This document shows, one piece after another, positions 23,766-36,148 of a stretch of 64,000 nucleotides of DNA. A model generated the notes under the pieces. That model was given only the letters and a program-made list of their open reading frames with translations, was not told the origin of the DNA and searched no databases. The position numbers and the translations under genes are program-made. Every line of letters starts with the position of its first letter. Positions within the stretch are counted from its first letter, which is position 1. The stretch is from Alisma plantago-aquatica (taxonomy: Eukaryota; Streptophyta; Magnoliopsida; Alismatales; Alismataceae). The stretch covers positions 1,058,116,244 through 1,058,180,243 of the forward strand of contig OY856412.1 in assembly GCA_963693085.1 (NCBI GenBank), in the 5' to 3' direction.

Positions 23766-25603
23766 TTCTATTAATCAAAGATGTGATCTTGTATGGCAAT
23801 ATCCGATAATGTTTAATGATCTTTAGTTGAAGGATCTAAGGATATATGTTCATAATGTAAATACCAAAAGGGGGTTGCAATTTGATAACTCAAACAATCA
23901 TTAGCAATGTCATATAGAGTACATATATGACAAATGCTTTTCTAGAATATATGATAATATTTATCTAGACTCTTTTGGTTATTGAACCAATATGTGATTT
24001 GCAAGACTTATCTATTCACAACATGACAAAAAACCTCTCACTAGGTGTATTGGGAGAATAATAATTATATTAGGACTTATACATAATGATGTATAAAGAC
24101 CTTCAGAATAAATACTAGAAGATAATTATTTGTATTTCATTGATGATATGTATATGCATTTCGTGAAATACAAATCTCTTGAAATGTTCAAGAATATTGT
24201 AAATGAAGGACATAAATAACTTTGATAAAGGTATTAAGAAACTTTGATGTGATCAATGTTGAAATACTTCACATGAAGAGTTTGAGGACCTTCTGGATGG
24301 ATTGTGATAGTGTATCCTGTATCAGAAAGAAGTAATCACATCCTGATAAGTCATGATATAATTATCATTTACTGTAATCTTCTAATTTCCTCATATATAC
24401 ATGCTCTACACTATACCGCCTAAAATAGTCTGAAAGACACCATATAGGATATGATATGGGAATGTCTCGATATGTATTAAGGATTGAAACTTATATAATG
24501 AAAGTAGTTTCTTGACAAAAGTTTATGCACACATTTTTATTGTTAAATGCTATCTTTGAACCCAATCTGACAACAAAGGTGTTTGTTATTAGGATAACTG
24601 AGTTCCAAAAGAATCAGTGGTTGTAAAGGAGAACTCAAAGAGTTCAAGGTCAACAAAGGGGTACAATGGGAACCAGGGGAATCACAAATTGATTGTGGAA
24701 TCTCAAGTTCCTTATGTAACACAAAACCTCATAGTTCTAGTAGAAAAAAATCTAAGATTGAAAGATTGTGAATCCAATAACTCAGATAGGTTGGTCATAA
24801 GATGATGACCCAACAAATCAACTAGAAACTATTGAGAATAAAAACTTGAGAAATGGATTGAAGGCCATTGAGGAATCCATTTACACTAACAAGGCATGAC
24901 CTTGATAGTACCACCTAAAGGGGGTTATACCTCAAGGGTGCATTTGGGTTTTCATCATGAAGACCAACATGGATAACCTAACAGGACATAGTGGTTGCAA
25001 AGGTTTTCAAATAAGTTCAAAGTGTTGAACATAATGAAATCCCTTTTTCCAATTGCCATGCTTGCTATTGCAGTTTATATAGACTATGAGATTTGGCATA
25101 TGAATATTTAAACCACATTCCTTAAAAGGAATATTAGAAAAGATGTGTATGTGACAAAACCTAAAGGTTTTATAACTTGAAGAATGCAAATAAAGTCTAA
25201 GCTACATATTTCAACCTAGAAGTTGAACAAGCATCTCAGAATTGAAATCTTTGATTTGACAAGATAGTCAAAGAGTTTGACTTGAGCCAATATAAAAAAT
25301 GAATATGTGATTGCAAAAGATTTAGTAGTAGCATATATGAATATTTCACATATTCACAGGGAATAAAATCCCAATATTGCGAGTATTGAGACTTTGCATG
25401 GAAAATGCCTTCAGTGATGAAGGGTTAGGTGAATCATCCTATGAGATAGGAATTCAGATCTATGGAGATAGTTCTGGAGAGTTTCATAACCTAAATATGA
25501 ATACAAATATTAGCTAGATGTTGATAGGTTTCAACAGGGAAGGATCCCATAAGAGAGAATATGTCCATGCTGCATGTGACTATCTCTCAAGAATCCTATA
25601 TTC
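23766..25603 (+). pseudogene. Extra copy of copia pol (integrase to RNase H)
   Basis: Near-identical, direct-orientation copy of 26209-28046, offset about 2443 bp. It carries the same decayed integrase (AGACTCTTTTGGTTATTG block), RT (MLAIAVYIDYEIWHM-like) and start of RNase H as the downstream copy, with the same stops. It ends inside pol at TATATTCCAA, where the sequence switches to gag (25604 onward). So the order is pol, gag, pol, LTR, which no normal element has. Differences from the second copy are scattered single bases. Confidence 0.9.
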
Positions 25604-25950
25604 CAAATAATTGATAGAGTTACTTGGCATGTTGAGAACATCTGAGGCACAAATGAAGAAAGGAAAACCTAAGTTTGTGATGATGATTAGAAAACTAAAG
25701 GCGAAGTCTAAAGGCAAAGTCAATGGAAAATATAAGAAGAGTTCTAAAGCTAGCCAGAAGCCCAAGTCTTCAATGCTTAAGGAAAAGGGAGGAGTAAATA
25801 GGGGTGGCAATTATCACCACTATCACTAGACTGGACACTGGAACAGGAAATGTCGTCTCTACCTGGAGGAACTAAAGAAGAAGAAAGAGGGGATAGAGAT
25901 CCCCACTTCAGGTATAGACATTATTAGATAAATCTAATTACTTCTTCATC
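25604..25950 (+). pseudogene. Copia gag C-terminal remnant with lost zinc-knuckle cysteines (left copy)
   Basis: The frame from 25611 shows ELLGMLRTSEAQMKKGKP, the ELLxMLRTAE block of copia gag, followed by a Lys/Ser-rich linker and then GGNYHHYH-stop-TGHWNRKCRLYLEELKKKK. The last part is the CCHC zinc knuckle (C-x2-C-x4-H-x4-C), but both first cysteines are Tyr (TAT) and a TAG stop lies inside it; GH and the last C remain. The N-terminal half of gag is absent here because the copy starts at the rearrangement junction. The other arm keeps it (53590-54430). Confidence 0.88.
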
Positions 25951-26208
25951 ATGGGTATATGATACCAGATGTAGACCTAACATATGTTTGATATTTAAGT
26001 TCTGATAAGAAGTAAGCCTTTATGAAAGGGCAATGATGGACTGCATGAAGCAAGAGTTTTTGTGACTTCAATCTATTTTTAGAATTTATTTTATCCCATA
26101 GGGCATGTAATAGAGTTAGATGAACTACTATTTCAATTATGCTAATAATAGAAACATTTTATTTTCTACATATTGTATGGACAAGGATGATAATGAATAA
26201 AATAGTTA

Positions 26209-28750
26209 ATGTTCTATTTATCAAAGATGTGATCTTGTATGGCAATTCCTGATAATGTTTAATTATCTTTAGTTGAAGGATCTAAGGATATATGTTCATA
26301 ATGTAAATACCAAAAGGGGGTTGCAATTTGATAACTCAAACAATCATTAGCAATGTCATCTAGAATACATATATGACAAATGCTTTTCTAGAATATATGA
26401 TAATATTTATCTAGACTCTTTTGGTTATTGAACCAATAGGTGAGTTGCAAGACTTATCTATGCACAACATGACAAAACACCTCTCACTAGGTGTATTGGG
26501 AGAATAATAATTCTATCAGGACTTATACATAATGATGTATAAAGACCTTCAGAATAAATACTAGAAGACAATTATTTGTACTTCATTGATGATATGTCTA
26601 TGTATTTCGTGAAATACAAATCTCTTGAAATGTTCAAGAAGATTGTAAATGAAGGACATAAATAACTTTAATAAAGGTATTAAGAAACTTTAATGTGATC
26701 AATGTTGAAATACTTCACATCAAGAGTTTGAGGACCTTCTGGATGGATTGTGATAGTGTATCGTGTATCAGAAAGAAGTAATCACATCATGATAAGTCAT
26801 GATATAATTATCATTCAATGTAATCTTCTAATTTCCTCATATATACATGCTCTACACTATACCGCCTAAAATGGTCTGAAAGACACCATATAGGATATGA
26901 TATGGGAATGTCTCGATATGTCTTAGGGATTGAAACTTATATAAAGAAAGTAGTTTCTTGAAAAAAGTGTATGCACAAATTTTTATTGTTAAATGATATC
27001 TTTGAACCCAATCTGACAACAAAGGTGTTTGTTATTAGGATAACTGAGTTCTAAAAGAATCTGTGGTTGTAAAGGAGAACTCAAAGAGTTCAAGGTCAAC
27101 AAAGGGGTGCAATGGGAACCAGGGGAATCACAAATTGATTGTGGAATCTAAAGTTCCTTATGTAACACAAAACCTCATAGTTATAGTAGAACAAATCTAA
27201 GATTGAAAGATTGTGAATCCAATAACTCAGATAGGTTGGTCATAAGATGTTGACCCAACAAATTAACTAGAAACTATTGAGAATCAAAACTTGAGAAATG
27301 GCTTGAAGGCCATTGAGGAATCCATTTACACTAACAAGGCATGACCTTGATAGTACCACCTAAAGGGGGTTATACCTCAAGGGTGCATTTTTGTTTTCAT
27401 CATGAAGACCAACATGGATAACCTAAAAGGACATAGTTGTTGCAAAGGTTTTCAAATAAGTTCAAAGTGTTGAACATAATGAAATCCCTTTTTCCAATTT
27501 CCATGCTTGCTATTGCAGTTTATATAGACTATGAGATTTGGCATATGGATATTTAAACCACATTCCTTAAAAGGAATATTAGAAAGGATGTGTATGTGTC
27601 AAAACCTAAAGGTTTTATAACTTCATGAATGCAAATAAAGTCTAAGCTATAGATTTCAATCTAGAGGTTGAAACAAGCATCTCAGAGTTGAAATCTTTGA
27701 TTTGACAAGATAGTCAAAGAGTTTGACTTGAGCCAAGATAAAAAAAATGAATATGTAATTGCAAAAGATTTAGTAGGAGCATATATGAATATTTCACATA
27801 TTCAAGGGGAATAAAATCCCAATATTGTGAGTATTGAGACTTTGCATGGAAAATGCCTTCAGTGATGAAGGGTTAGGTGAAACATCCTATGAGATAGGAA
27901 TTTAGATCTATAAAGATAGTTTTGGAAAGTTTCATAACCTAAATATGAATACAAATATTAGCTATATGTTGATAGGGTTCAACAGGGAAGGAAACCAGAA
28001 GAGAGAATATGTCCATGTTGCATGTGACTATCTCTCAAGAATCCTATATTCCAATTCTTATGAAGAATGGAAAAACATGAGTGAGATGCCATATGCACCA
28101 ATAATTGGATCTATCATGTATGCTATATAGTGTAATCATCCCATAGACTTGTATGTATAAGACATGACAAGATGATATAGTCAGTTTCCAATGAGAGTTA
28201 CTGGAATGCCATGAAGAACATCCATTAGTACTTGAGAAGCACTAAGGATCATTTACTAGATTAAGGAAATAAGGAAGAGTTGAGTGTAAAGGGTTACACT
28301 GAAGCAAGATTCTGAAATGACAAAGTATGATCACATTAAAGCATTATTTAATCTTAAAAGAAGAGTTGTAAGTTGGAAAGGTTCCAAATTACATACCATT
28401 ATTTAAATTCTATAATAGAAGCCAAGTATCCTGGTGTTATATACATAGGAACGGGTACTATATGGATCTAGAAGTTCATATGGATGAACTTCAAGATGTT
28501 CCAACCATTGGTGACACAGTAGAAATACTATGATAGCAATGGAGCTATTATTAGGCAAGGAATATTAGATAGCATATTATGGCAGTTCCATCTCAGATGA
28601 AATGGTGTATAGTGAAGAGATGGTAAACATGCAATATACAAACTAAAGGGGAAAATGTTGCTAACCCATTGGATTAGCACTTACGCAGCATAAAAATGAT
28701 GGACATGTTTAGATCACTAAGAATGAGATTCGTGGGTGATTGGGTTTAAG
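26209..28750 (+). pseudogene. Copia pol remnant: partial integrase, RT and RNase H (left copy)
   Basis: In order on the plus strand: a pre-integrase/integrase block LDSFGYW...KTPLTRCIGRI...GLIHND near 26410-26530 (usual form DSFGYxTCESCLLGKM...GLIHSDVCGP); a stretch near 26590-26650 like the YGYVYLMxHKSExFExFK block; an RT piece MLAIAVYIDYEIWHMDI...RKDVYVSKPKGF near 27500-27620; then MSEMPYAPIIGSIMYAI near 28080-28130 and YLRSTKDHLLD...ELSVKGYTEARF near 28230-28315 (RNase H entry). The catalytic YxDD region of RT and much of the integrase core are missing, so this lineage carries internal deletions as well as many stops. No protein can be made. Confidence 0.88.
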
Positions 28751-28764
28751 TGCAAGTGGGAGTT
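28748..28764 (+). other. Copia polypurine tract (left copy)
   Basis: AAGTGCAAGTGGGAGTT directly before the LTR, matching the AAGTGGGAG tract of plant copia elements and the mirror site at 50775-50790. Confidence 0.8.
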
Positions 28765-30775
28765 TATTGGTATGTATGCTTAGAGAGTCAATCATATGAT
28801 GATTTTGACGAAATATCATGTAAATGGATTTGATTAATAATATAAAGGCAAACTTCTAATTTATTATGTTTCAATCAGTTATAAGATATTGATGAAACAT
28901 TATGAATGTCTACAGAATGACATTACTCAATGATGTGTGTCTTTGTGTTGATGACTTGAACAATTAGATCATACAAATGTTAAGAGTATGTACATTCTTG
29001 TTATGTCCCTAGTCATATGTTATTGTGGAAGGCTGATAAACAATAGTAACACTTAAGACTAGACTATGTGTTGGTTGATGACATAATCTCATCAGTCATG
29101 ATATATGTGATATCAAACCAAGCACATAGATACTTGTTAGAGAATAGTGTATTGGACAAACCCACCTTGAGAGTGACACATGGAAACCATAAATGGTGGT
29201 CATAATCATCTCTCATAGTGAAGGTGGTGATTGTGGTTTTTAGACTTGAAATCGCTACAATCATCACATGTCAGTTGGTGTACTTTGACATCATCCATCA
29301 TGACCTTGAATAAGGGTTGCCATAAAGGTGATGATCAGGTGCAATGCGATACATGGGGATGATTGTGAGTGATGTAGATGGGATTTGTCCCTCCTAATGG
29401 AGTTTGATATCATGGAAATTGATAAGTGAGACTGAGAAAAGCATGTGCATGCACATGTGAATCAATATATGATATTGAGGTCATATATCTCAGACAATCT
29501 TCTCTAGATCAAGGAACATGAATTGAACTTTGAGAGGATGATGATTCCATGCCTCAAGTTCAATTAAGATATTAGAGACAAAGGAATTAGACAATCATTG
29601 TAACACCTGATACAAATTGTAGGTTGAATTTGTTCTCCAACTTTCTAGTTTACTTGGGTAGTAATGATGTAATGCTAGAAACCACTCATTGTTTGTGATT
29701 TCATTAATCAATTATGGACATTCATTGCCAATTGAAACCTATAGGGTCACACACTTAGGACACACTTGGAATAGGAGTTTATTCATGAATGATATTTAAA
29801 TTGATTTCTAAAATGTTTAGGTACTCAATTTAGGCAACAAATTGACTGACTGGACCCCAACCAACCAGTTCAAGTGTTGAACCAACCGGTTGGAGTGTCA
29901 GGTTGATTGGAAATTACTTTGGTCAAATTTTGGATGAATAATGACATGAAATAACTAGTTCATATAGTGAACCGATCGACTCAAGGTCGTGAAATGACTA
30001 TCTGATGGAGTGAGATGTCTGGTTCATGGATTGATTTCATTGCATCTGGGATTAGTGTTGACATCATGTTGTGCATTAATTGGATTAGAATTGCCAATAC
30101 ATTTGTGATCGGGAAACATGACAAAATGACCGGTTCAAGGGTTGAACCAATCGGCTTGCATGCCAATTGACAATTTTTCCCATCGTAGGTTGTGAATTTT
30201 CGTGAAATTTTGGCCCCTTACGCTCCCTCTCAGACTGGGAACCCTGACCCTAACCCTCCTATAAATAAAGGGGTACTGGTGGCTTTTAAAAATAACTCAA
30301 TTGCCTCTGATAATTGTGTGTCTTCTCTAGTTGCGGTAACCACGAGAACCCTAGCAAGTCCTACCTAATAAAGGGAGGGATAGCAAGAGATAAAAATTGT
30401 GGGAGAGCAAGTTGGTGACTAGTACACCAACAAGAGGGACAACTTCTCCTTGTCTGCTCTAGTAGAATGACATGAGTTCTAGATGGTCTATGTGGACTAC
30501 TCTAGAGGCGTGGATCTTTTCCCGCTAGGAGGACAACATCAGGTTGTTATTTGTGGTCCAGAGTAGGAGCTACTACAGATGCTGTCTGAGTGTAGCTAGA
30601 AGAAAGCTACACAACTGCAATGAGGGATTAGTCACTAGAATTTCTCTAGGACCACGTATGACCTTGTTAAACCATCCTTCCCATTACATAGTTTTTGAAG
30701 TGATCTACTGGTTTATGGGGAATATGGATAGTTTTTTTTGTTTTCGCTACCTATATGATGCCATATTTCCCTACA
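28765..30775 (+). mobile_element. Copia 3' LTR, left copy
   Basis: About 2.0 kb, starting TATTGGTATGTATGC (TG decayed to TA) and ending CCCTACA. It mirrors the LTR at 48768-50774 and is more distantly related to 55904-57893. The length and the TGTTGGxAT...ATGCCC-like start fit Angela/BARE-type copia elements. U3 contains a cluster of GGTTCAA/TTGAACC dyads (29850-30170) upstream of a TATA box at 30260. The short frames inside (29064-29267, 30544-30780) are conserved only because the DNA is. Confidence 0.92.
30260..30269 (+). promoter_or_regulatory. TATA box of left copia LTR, directed into the palindrome
   Basis: TATAAATAAAGGGG follows a TAACCCTCC stretch about 1.5 kb into the LTR, the usual U3/R position. 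The same motif is present on the minus strand of the right arm at 49269-49278. In the 5' LTR the corresponding site (about 56410) has mutated to TTAATAGA. From here transcription would run rightwards through the rest of arm L, the spacer and arm R. Confidence 0.7.
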
Positions 30776-30780
30776 CATAA
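30776..30780 (+). repeat. Copia target-site duplication copy (left arm)
   Basis: CATAA directly follows the LTR end, mirroring TTATG at 48763-48767 in the right arm. The other target copy is at 57894-57898, next to the 5' LTR. So the left arm contains a duplicated copy of the flank of the original insertion and is not an independent insertion. Confidence 0.85.
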
Positions 30781-32700
30781 ACCTAGTTTTACCTTTAATT
30801 ATGTTTTCTTTCCCCTAATTGCATGAATTGTTGAATGCATTTGAGTTAATTTACATGTTAAAAATCATGTTGTGTGATAATGCATACATATGTTTAAAAT
30901 GATGGGAAGAAGATATATTTGAATTTCGTTTAAGTGAAAACTTAATAATTTCCAAACTAAAAGTTGATCATAGTATTTTTGTATCAATCAGTGAAACAAT
31001 GCAAGTGGATTTTGTGGGCTTTAGTTGTGCTACTTTGGTTTCTTCCAGCAAAGCTAAAGTGTACTTCCTTGGGGCATATCAATCATTTAATGGGATCATG
31101 TGTGCCAGGTTCAAATTGTTGCATGATTGTGAGAATGTACTCAGAGTTGTACCTTGTTGAGTATACATGTCATCACTCTAAATTTACCCATTTATATAAG
31201 TGTGTTTGAGGTTGTATCTCCTGATGTCAATAAATTTTTGGCCAACGCTATTAAGAAATATGTGATATGATGAATAAAATGAAGCACTATGTATTATGAT
31301 AGGTACGTGGCTTAAGTATATAGGATGGCCTTGATTATTATTTCCAAGAGGCTAATTCATGGGTCAATATCTTCTTCTATTATTCCTGGTGTATGATAAA
31401 GGAATCATATACATGTTTTTTTTTTGGGGGGGGGGGCTGTTGAATGTTGCCACTTTTAATTTGTAGTCATACCAATGTAGTGGAGATTGGATAATCTTAA
31501 TAACTATCATCTACTTAGAAATTAATAGAATCATCAATCATTTTGTATAGTATATCACTAGTATTTTTGTCTTGTTGGCATTCAAGAACCAACATTCAAG
31601 TTGCCCACCATTTTCCATGAACACTACTAGACAGTTTGTGGGAAAAATGAATATTCAGGCTACACGATTTCAGGTAGCACTATGAATAAACCCGTGTGAT
31701 GCACAACTGACTTATTAAAATAAAATAGATCAATTTGTAATTTCAAAAACTAAGGGCAAAAATACATCCATCACTGTCAGACCCTTTCATATTCAATGTA
31801 TACATGCATAAAATAAAGACTTTTAATAATATGGGCAACAATTACACCCAACTCACTTCATTCCCCTTTTTATATAGTATAGATGAATTTTATAAATAAA
31901 GAAAAAGTCATTCAAATTCCACTATTCTATTTCATACATTATTTATAGACCCAAAAATAAATACATATCAATTTATAATTAGAAAAATAAAGAAAAAAAT
32001 TGCATCCAATACCCTTTACATCCTTTTAATATAGTATACATCTATAACCTTGTAATCTAAGAAACAATGATGAAAAATTGTGTCCAACTCTCTCCACATA
32101 ATAATGACAACATTTGTATATAAATCCATACACATACTTTCTTATAGTACTAGTAATAAATATGTGTGGTGCACATCATTCTTTATATTAAATATCAATA
32201 CACAAATTACTTACAAGTTTTAGAACACTAGATTACTTTGAAGACTATAAATCTAACACTCATTACTTTGTATATTTGTTGAGGTTACTCACTTGGATAA
32301 TCATCCTAACCCTCTCTTCCTAGAATAAGAGTTGTCAGTACTCAAGGGTGATGAAGTGGTTGAAGAATGTTGTTGAAATGAAGTGCACCTTTGCAAATGA
32401 TTTACTTAATTACTCTTTAACCCCCTCAGATATATATATTTGCACTCTTGATTTTTCATGCATAGGGATGTTATGAGACTCCTGAGATTGAACGTTCACA
32501 ACTGAATCCAATCATATACACTTTATAATGAAACCCTAATCCTTATTTTATTCTTGAGCCTCTTTGCTAATTTCTTAATCTGGCATGTTTAAAATGACAT
32601 TAACTTTTGGTATGTATTCATATCACCTTTACCTATATATGAAACAATTTTGAGATAAAATGCATTTACATACTAACTGTTATGAACTTTCAAAGTTTTT
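30781..32700. mobile_element. Older LTR-like flank with minisatellite (left arm)
   Basis: This is the DNA into which the copia element inserted. Together with the other copia flank (57899 on), it reads as PPT (TTAGAGGGGGAGA), then TTATAAGACCATAA, then ACCTAGTTTT..., which fits the 3' LTR start of a gypsy element; the resemblance to TGTAAGACCCTTAACC at 18300 supports this. How far the LTR extends is unclear. It includes a T/G homopolymer stretch (31411-31437) and the ~78-bp tandem array listed separately. No gene is seen. Confidence 0.5.
31690..32180. repeat. Five ~78-bp tandem units between GTG(T/A/G)xGTGCAC boxes
   Basis: Landmarks of the form AAAATTxCATCCAA recur near 31758, 31838, 31915, 31994 and 32071, each followed by an AT-rich TATAGTATAxATxTA-like stretch, so the period is about 78 bp. 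The array is bounded by CCCGTGTGATGCAC (about 31692) and TATGTGTGGTGCAC (about 32162). It is repeated in inverse orientation at about 47340-47830 in the right arm. Confidence 0.65.
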
Positions 32701-34870
32701 TATTCTAAATGCCTCTTTTTCCTTTCTGATTCCCGACCCAACCTCTTGACCCTACCGATTTTCCCTTTTGATTGGGATTCCCACACTCTAGATTGTACTT
32801 GGAGAGTAGATTGTATCCCAACCCAGTGGCCACTGGATCTTGATCTATGGCACTAGTGTCATCTTCCACTTATCTCCATTTTGGGAAAGGTGGAACACTG
32901 GGTCATAGTAACCCCACAAATTACTCTCTTGATCCATCCCTCATGACTCGTCCTCCCATCTTTCTTTTCATCTTTTCCCACTCTCCATTCAAACTCGGTT
33001 TTATGGTGATACAATCCTATTTGGAGGCTTTAGCATGAAAAAGTATTCTTTTACCCTCTCTCTCTCTCTGTCCCATGATATGTGATAATCCAAACCCTAA
33101 CGCCAGGCTAGTTATACAAATCAAACACCCACAACCATCTATGCATCACAACCAAAATCTTCCCATCACTTTTTTGTCTTCCATTAAGGATAAGAGAACC
33201 TCCAACACCTCTACCTTTCTCCAACTTCCCATGTGGTGTCTCTATGAAGCCCAAAATGTTCCTCCTTTCTTGGGTCACCACAATAGAAAATTAGCTCGTA
33301 GTTGGTCTCACAAGAACCATTCAGGCATGAGTGGACAACTTCTCAGGTCCCCTATGCCATTGTCTTCCTTTTCCTCTTCTCTCTATCTAACACTCAATCA
33401 CAATTGGCCCATGTCTATTGTGGGCTAGCTTGGTTCAAGAGATGAGCCTCATGTCGTATGTTTCCCCTTTGTTCTGTGTTAACCCCAATCCAATGGTGTA
33501 AAGTCACAAGTCAAGTCCCTCTCTATCGCATGCAAAACTCTAGGGAGGAGTGTGATTGTGACCATTTGATCCCTCATTGCATGGTTACGAGACAACGGAA
33601 AAGATTCTAAAACTAGACCCCCAGATCCACCCTGTGTTGGATCAAGGCACCACACAATCCTCATCTGGTGTCTATCTTTTTCCTCAACCAAAGATAAATG
33701 ATGTAACACCTGAGGGCATAACAGGTGCTCCCAACCCGCTCTGGAGATTAGGGCATAGGTTTTTCTGCTTACAATAGCTGGCTTGGGGGAGGGGATCCGA
33801 TCGCCGGTGAGCACCGACCCGCTCCCCCCAGACCCTTTCTCATATGGTATTCTCAATCCCGCTGGGTGCTGAGCGGTGCTTCCACTCTTTGCTGGGCCGC
33901 ACTACGTTGACTTCTGATCTGCAGGGTTATGTGTCGTCGGTGGAACTTCTTTGGTGGATGGTGTTGGCCACTTCATGGTGTCTACTGGGCGACCCTCTAT
34001 GTGTCTCCTATGTAGTGCCATCAGGCAATCTCAGGCATTGTTCTTGCCCAATAGGAGCTGACAACTCAAGATTTCCCCTTCCCCTTCTTTAGGTCTTTTT
34101 TCTTTCTTTTTGGTCACAAGTTATGGTGGTGTGGCGGTGGTTTGGCCTTTTCCAGAGCCGTTTGTCCAGTTGGTGCAAGGGACCATCGGGGGTTCTCGTT
34201 ATGGTAATGGAATCATCTACCTATCTGGTCTGATCCTTGTGCTTCTTGAGTTTAGGCTCAAGTCAAGTGAGGAAAGTCATGAAGGTTTGGGCGTGGTGGT
34301 GGGGATTCCCCGAGAAGTTCCCCCCATGGTTTCCTTGTAGTAGCTCCTTTGTGCACTGTCTGAACAACAAAGGTAGTGCTTTCCAAGCTTCATCCTTCTG
34401 TCCCTTTATTGCCTGTAAACTATTTGTAGTTTTCTCCTTATGGCGTTGTGTTAGTTTGTGTTGTGTTTTACAGACTGTTTTGTTTCTTTTCCTCTTGTTT
34501 CAAGACAAGGTTCACCCTCGTTTATCTATCTTTGTCTTCTTGAGTCCGATGAGTGTCTTGGTTATGTAGAATCGTATGTGGAAAGGTGGCGACTTTTATG
34601 TGGACTTTTGTTTTGGCAAATTTGGACCTTTTAGTTGGGGCTTCGTCTATGCAAGTGCTAACCATGATCGTGGAAGGATTTCATTTGAAAGTTTCTTAGT
34701 CCAGTGAGTTGGGGAGGAATTCATGCAGAAGCATCTATTTCATATCTGATCAATCTTGTATAATGAGTTTGTACCTCTGACTGTTTTATTATCAAAATTG
34801 CCTGAATCTTTTATCTTTGTAGATGCCACATGGCTTTCTTAATATATGGACTATTCTTACCTTAAAAAAA
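32701..34870 (+). mobile_element. Poly(A)-ended element, possibly non-LTR (left arm)
   Basis: GC-richer than its surroundings and ending TATGGACTATTCTTACCTTAAAAAAA at 34870 (shown here by its last part CTTACCTTAAAAAAA), a form seen at the 3' ends of plant LINE/SINE-like elements. Frames such as 33075-33428, 33844-34092 and 34110-34569 give no RT, endonuclease or other motif I recognise. A (CT)n tract lies near 33056-33070. The 5' border is unknown. A LINE 3' part, a SINE-like composite or a decayed gene copy are all possible. Confidence 0.4.
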
Positions 34871-36148
34871 TGTAACACACGGGCCCACTACCCAAGGATC
34901 TAGTAGAGTTTTAGAAATGATGACTGGCCCTAAAGACCACCACTAGCCTTAACTACGCGCTTTGTCCTCACTCACGCGCAATCCATGATCAACTTCTTGA
35001 CTAGTCACCCATCCTAGTACTACTCCAAGTTAGACGCTTAACTATGGAGTTCTTTAGTGATGGGATCCCTGAAAAGGAGGTGCACATTGCTGATATGGGT
35101 AGTCCAATCATCCCTTTTAAGATATGTTATCTGAGACCTCAAATCCTAGGATGTTACAATATCCACTACTTAGACTCTTGATGTTCTCGTCAAGGCTCAA
35201 TATACGACCCACAAGGGTGGCTCCATCTCATCTCAGCAGATAGCCCTTTTCAACTTTCTAGGACTACACGACTTAAGACTGGCATGCCACATGCTCATGT
35301 AGGCCCCACCTACTGGAGGGGAATTGACTCTGATACCATTTGTAACACTCAGACAGAATGCCCAAGGCTCTAGTAGAGATTTAGAAATTATGATTGGCCC
35401 TACAGACCACCACTAGCCTTAACTATGTGCTTTGTCCTCACTCACGCGTAATCTAGGATCAACTTCCCGATTGGTCACCCATCCTAGTACTATTCCAAGC
35501 TAAGCACACTTAACTATGGAGTTCTTTAGTGATAGGATTCCTAAAAAGGAGGTGCACATTGGTGATATGGGTAGTCCAATCATCCCTTTTAAGATCTGTT
35601 ATCTGAGACCTTGAATCCTAAGATGTTATAATCTCGCCCACTTAGACTCTTGACATCCTCGTCAAGGCTCAATATACGGCCTCATTATCTCTTCCCCATT
35701 TCAGTGTAGACCTAGAATGGCCCATGGACACCCAACTCCCATCCACAGCTACCAGCGTAAGGGTGGCTCCATCTCATCTCATTGGACAAATTAAGACGGG
35801 CATGTCACATGCCCATGTAGGTCTCGCCTACTGGAGAGTAATTGGCTATGATACCATTTGTAACACTCGACCAGAATGCCCAAGGATCTAGTAGAGTTTT
35901 AGAAATGATCACTAACCCTACAGGCCATGACTAGCCTTAACTACACGCTTTGTCCTCACTCATGTGCAATCTAGGATCAACTTCCCAACTGGTCACCCAT
36001 CCTAGTATTACTCCAAGATGAGTACGATTAACTATGGAGTTCTTTAGTGATGTGATCCCTAAAAAGGAGGTGCACCTTGGTGATATAGGTAGTCCAATCA
36101 TTCCTTTTAAGATCTATTATCTGAGGCATCACATCCTGGGATGTTACA
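34871..36148 (-). mobile_element. Cassandra-type TRIM array, three 5S-bearing LTRs (left arm)
   Basis: Three ~290-bp LTRs lie head to tail: 34871-35158, 35341-35630 and 35859-36148, each with TGTAACA/TGTTACA-type ends. The two spacers hold a primer site (minus strand TGGTATCAGAG, at about 35325-35338 and in decayed form 35844-35856) and no coding. Each LTR contains on the minus strand a domain matching plant 5S rRNA: GATCCCATCA, AACTCCATAGTTAAGCG and TAGTACTAGGATGGGTGAC (34996-35078, 35470-35551, 35980-36060). A 5S domain in the LTR plus a Met-tRNA primer site and a tiny internal region define Cassandra. Three LTRs with two internal domains indicate unequal recombination between elements. Confidence 0.9.

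Larger units (their letters stand above)
25604..36127. repeat. Left arm of large inverted duplication
   Basis: Reverse-complement match to 43394-53935 along its whole length, with paired coordinates summing to about 79540 at the outer end and 79521 at the inner end. Anchors: the gag frame 25611-25829 (plus) against 53710-53928 (minus), with one amino-acid difference; frame 27945-28130 against 51409-51594 (identical translation); the LTR ends 28765/50774 and 30775/48768; and the poly(A)/Cassandra junction 34871/44650. Arms differ by scattered substitutions and small indels; in one ~200-bp stretch (30241-30440) I count roughly 7% differences. Confidence 0.96.

Noticed and set aside
24617..24805. 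Small gene in the displaced pol copy
   Set aside because: It is a piece of decayed copia pol; the second copy of the same DNA (about 27060-27240) has a frameshift in it.
33075..34569. Host protein-coding gene in the GC-richer block
   Set aside because: The frames are short, overlap each other, lack recognisable domains, and are interrupted at different points in the mirror copy at 44.8-46.4 kb, so selection for protein is not supported.
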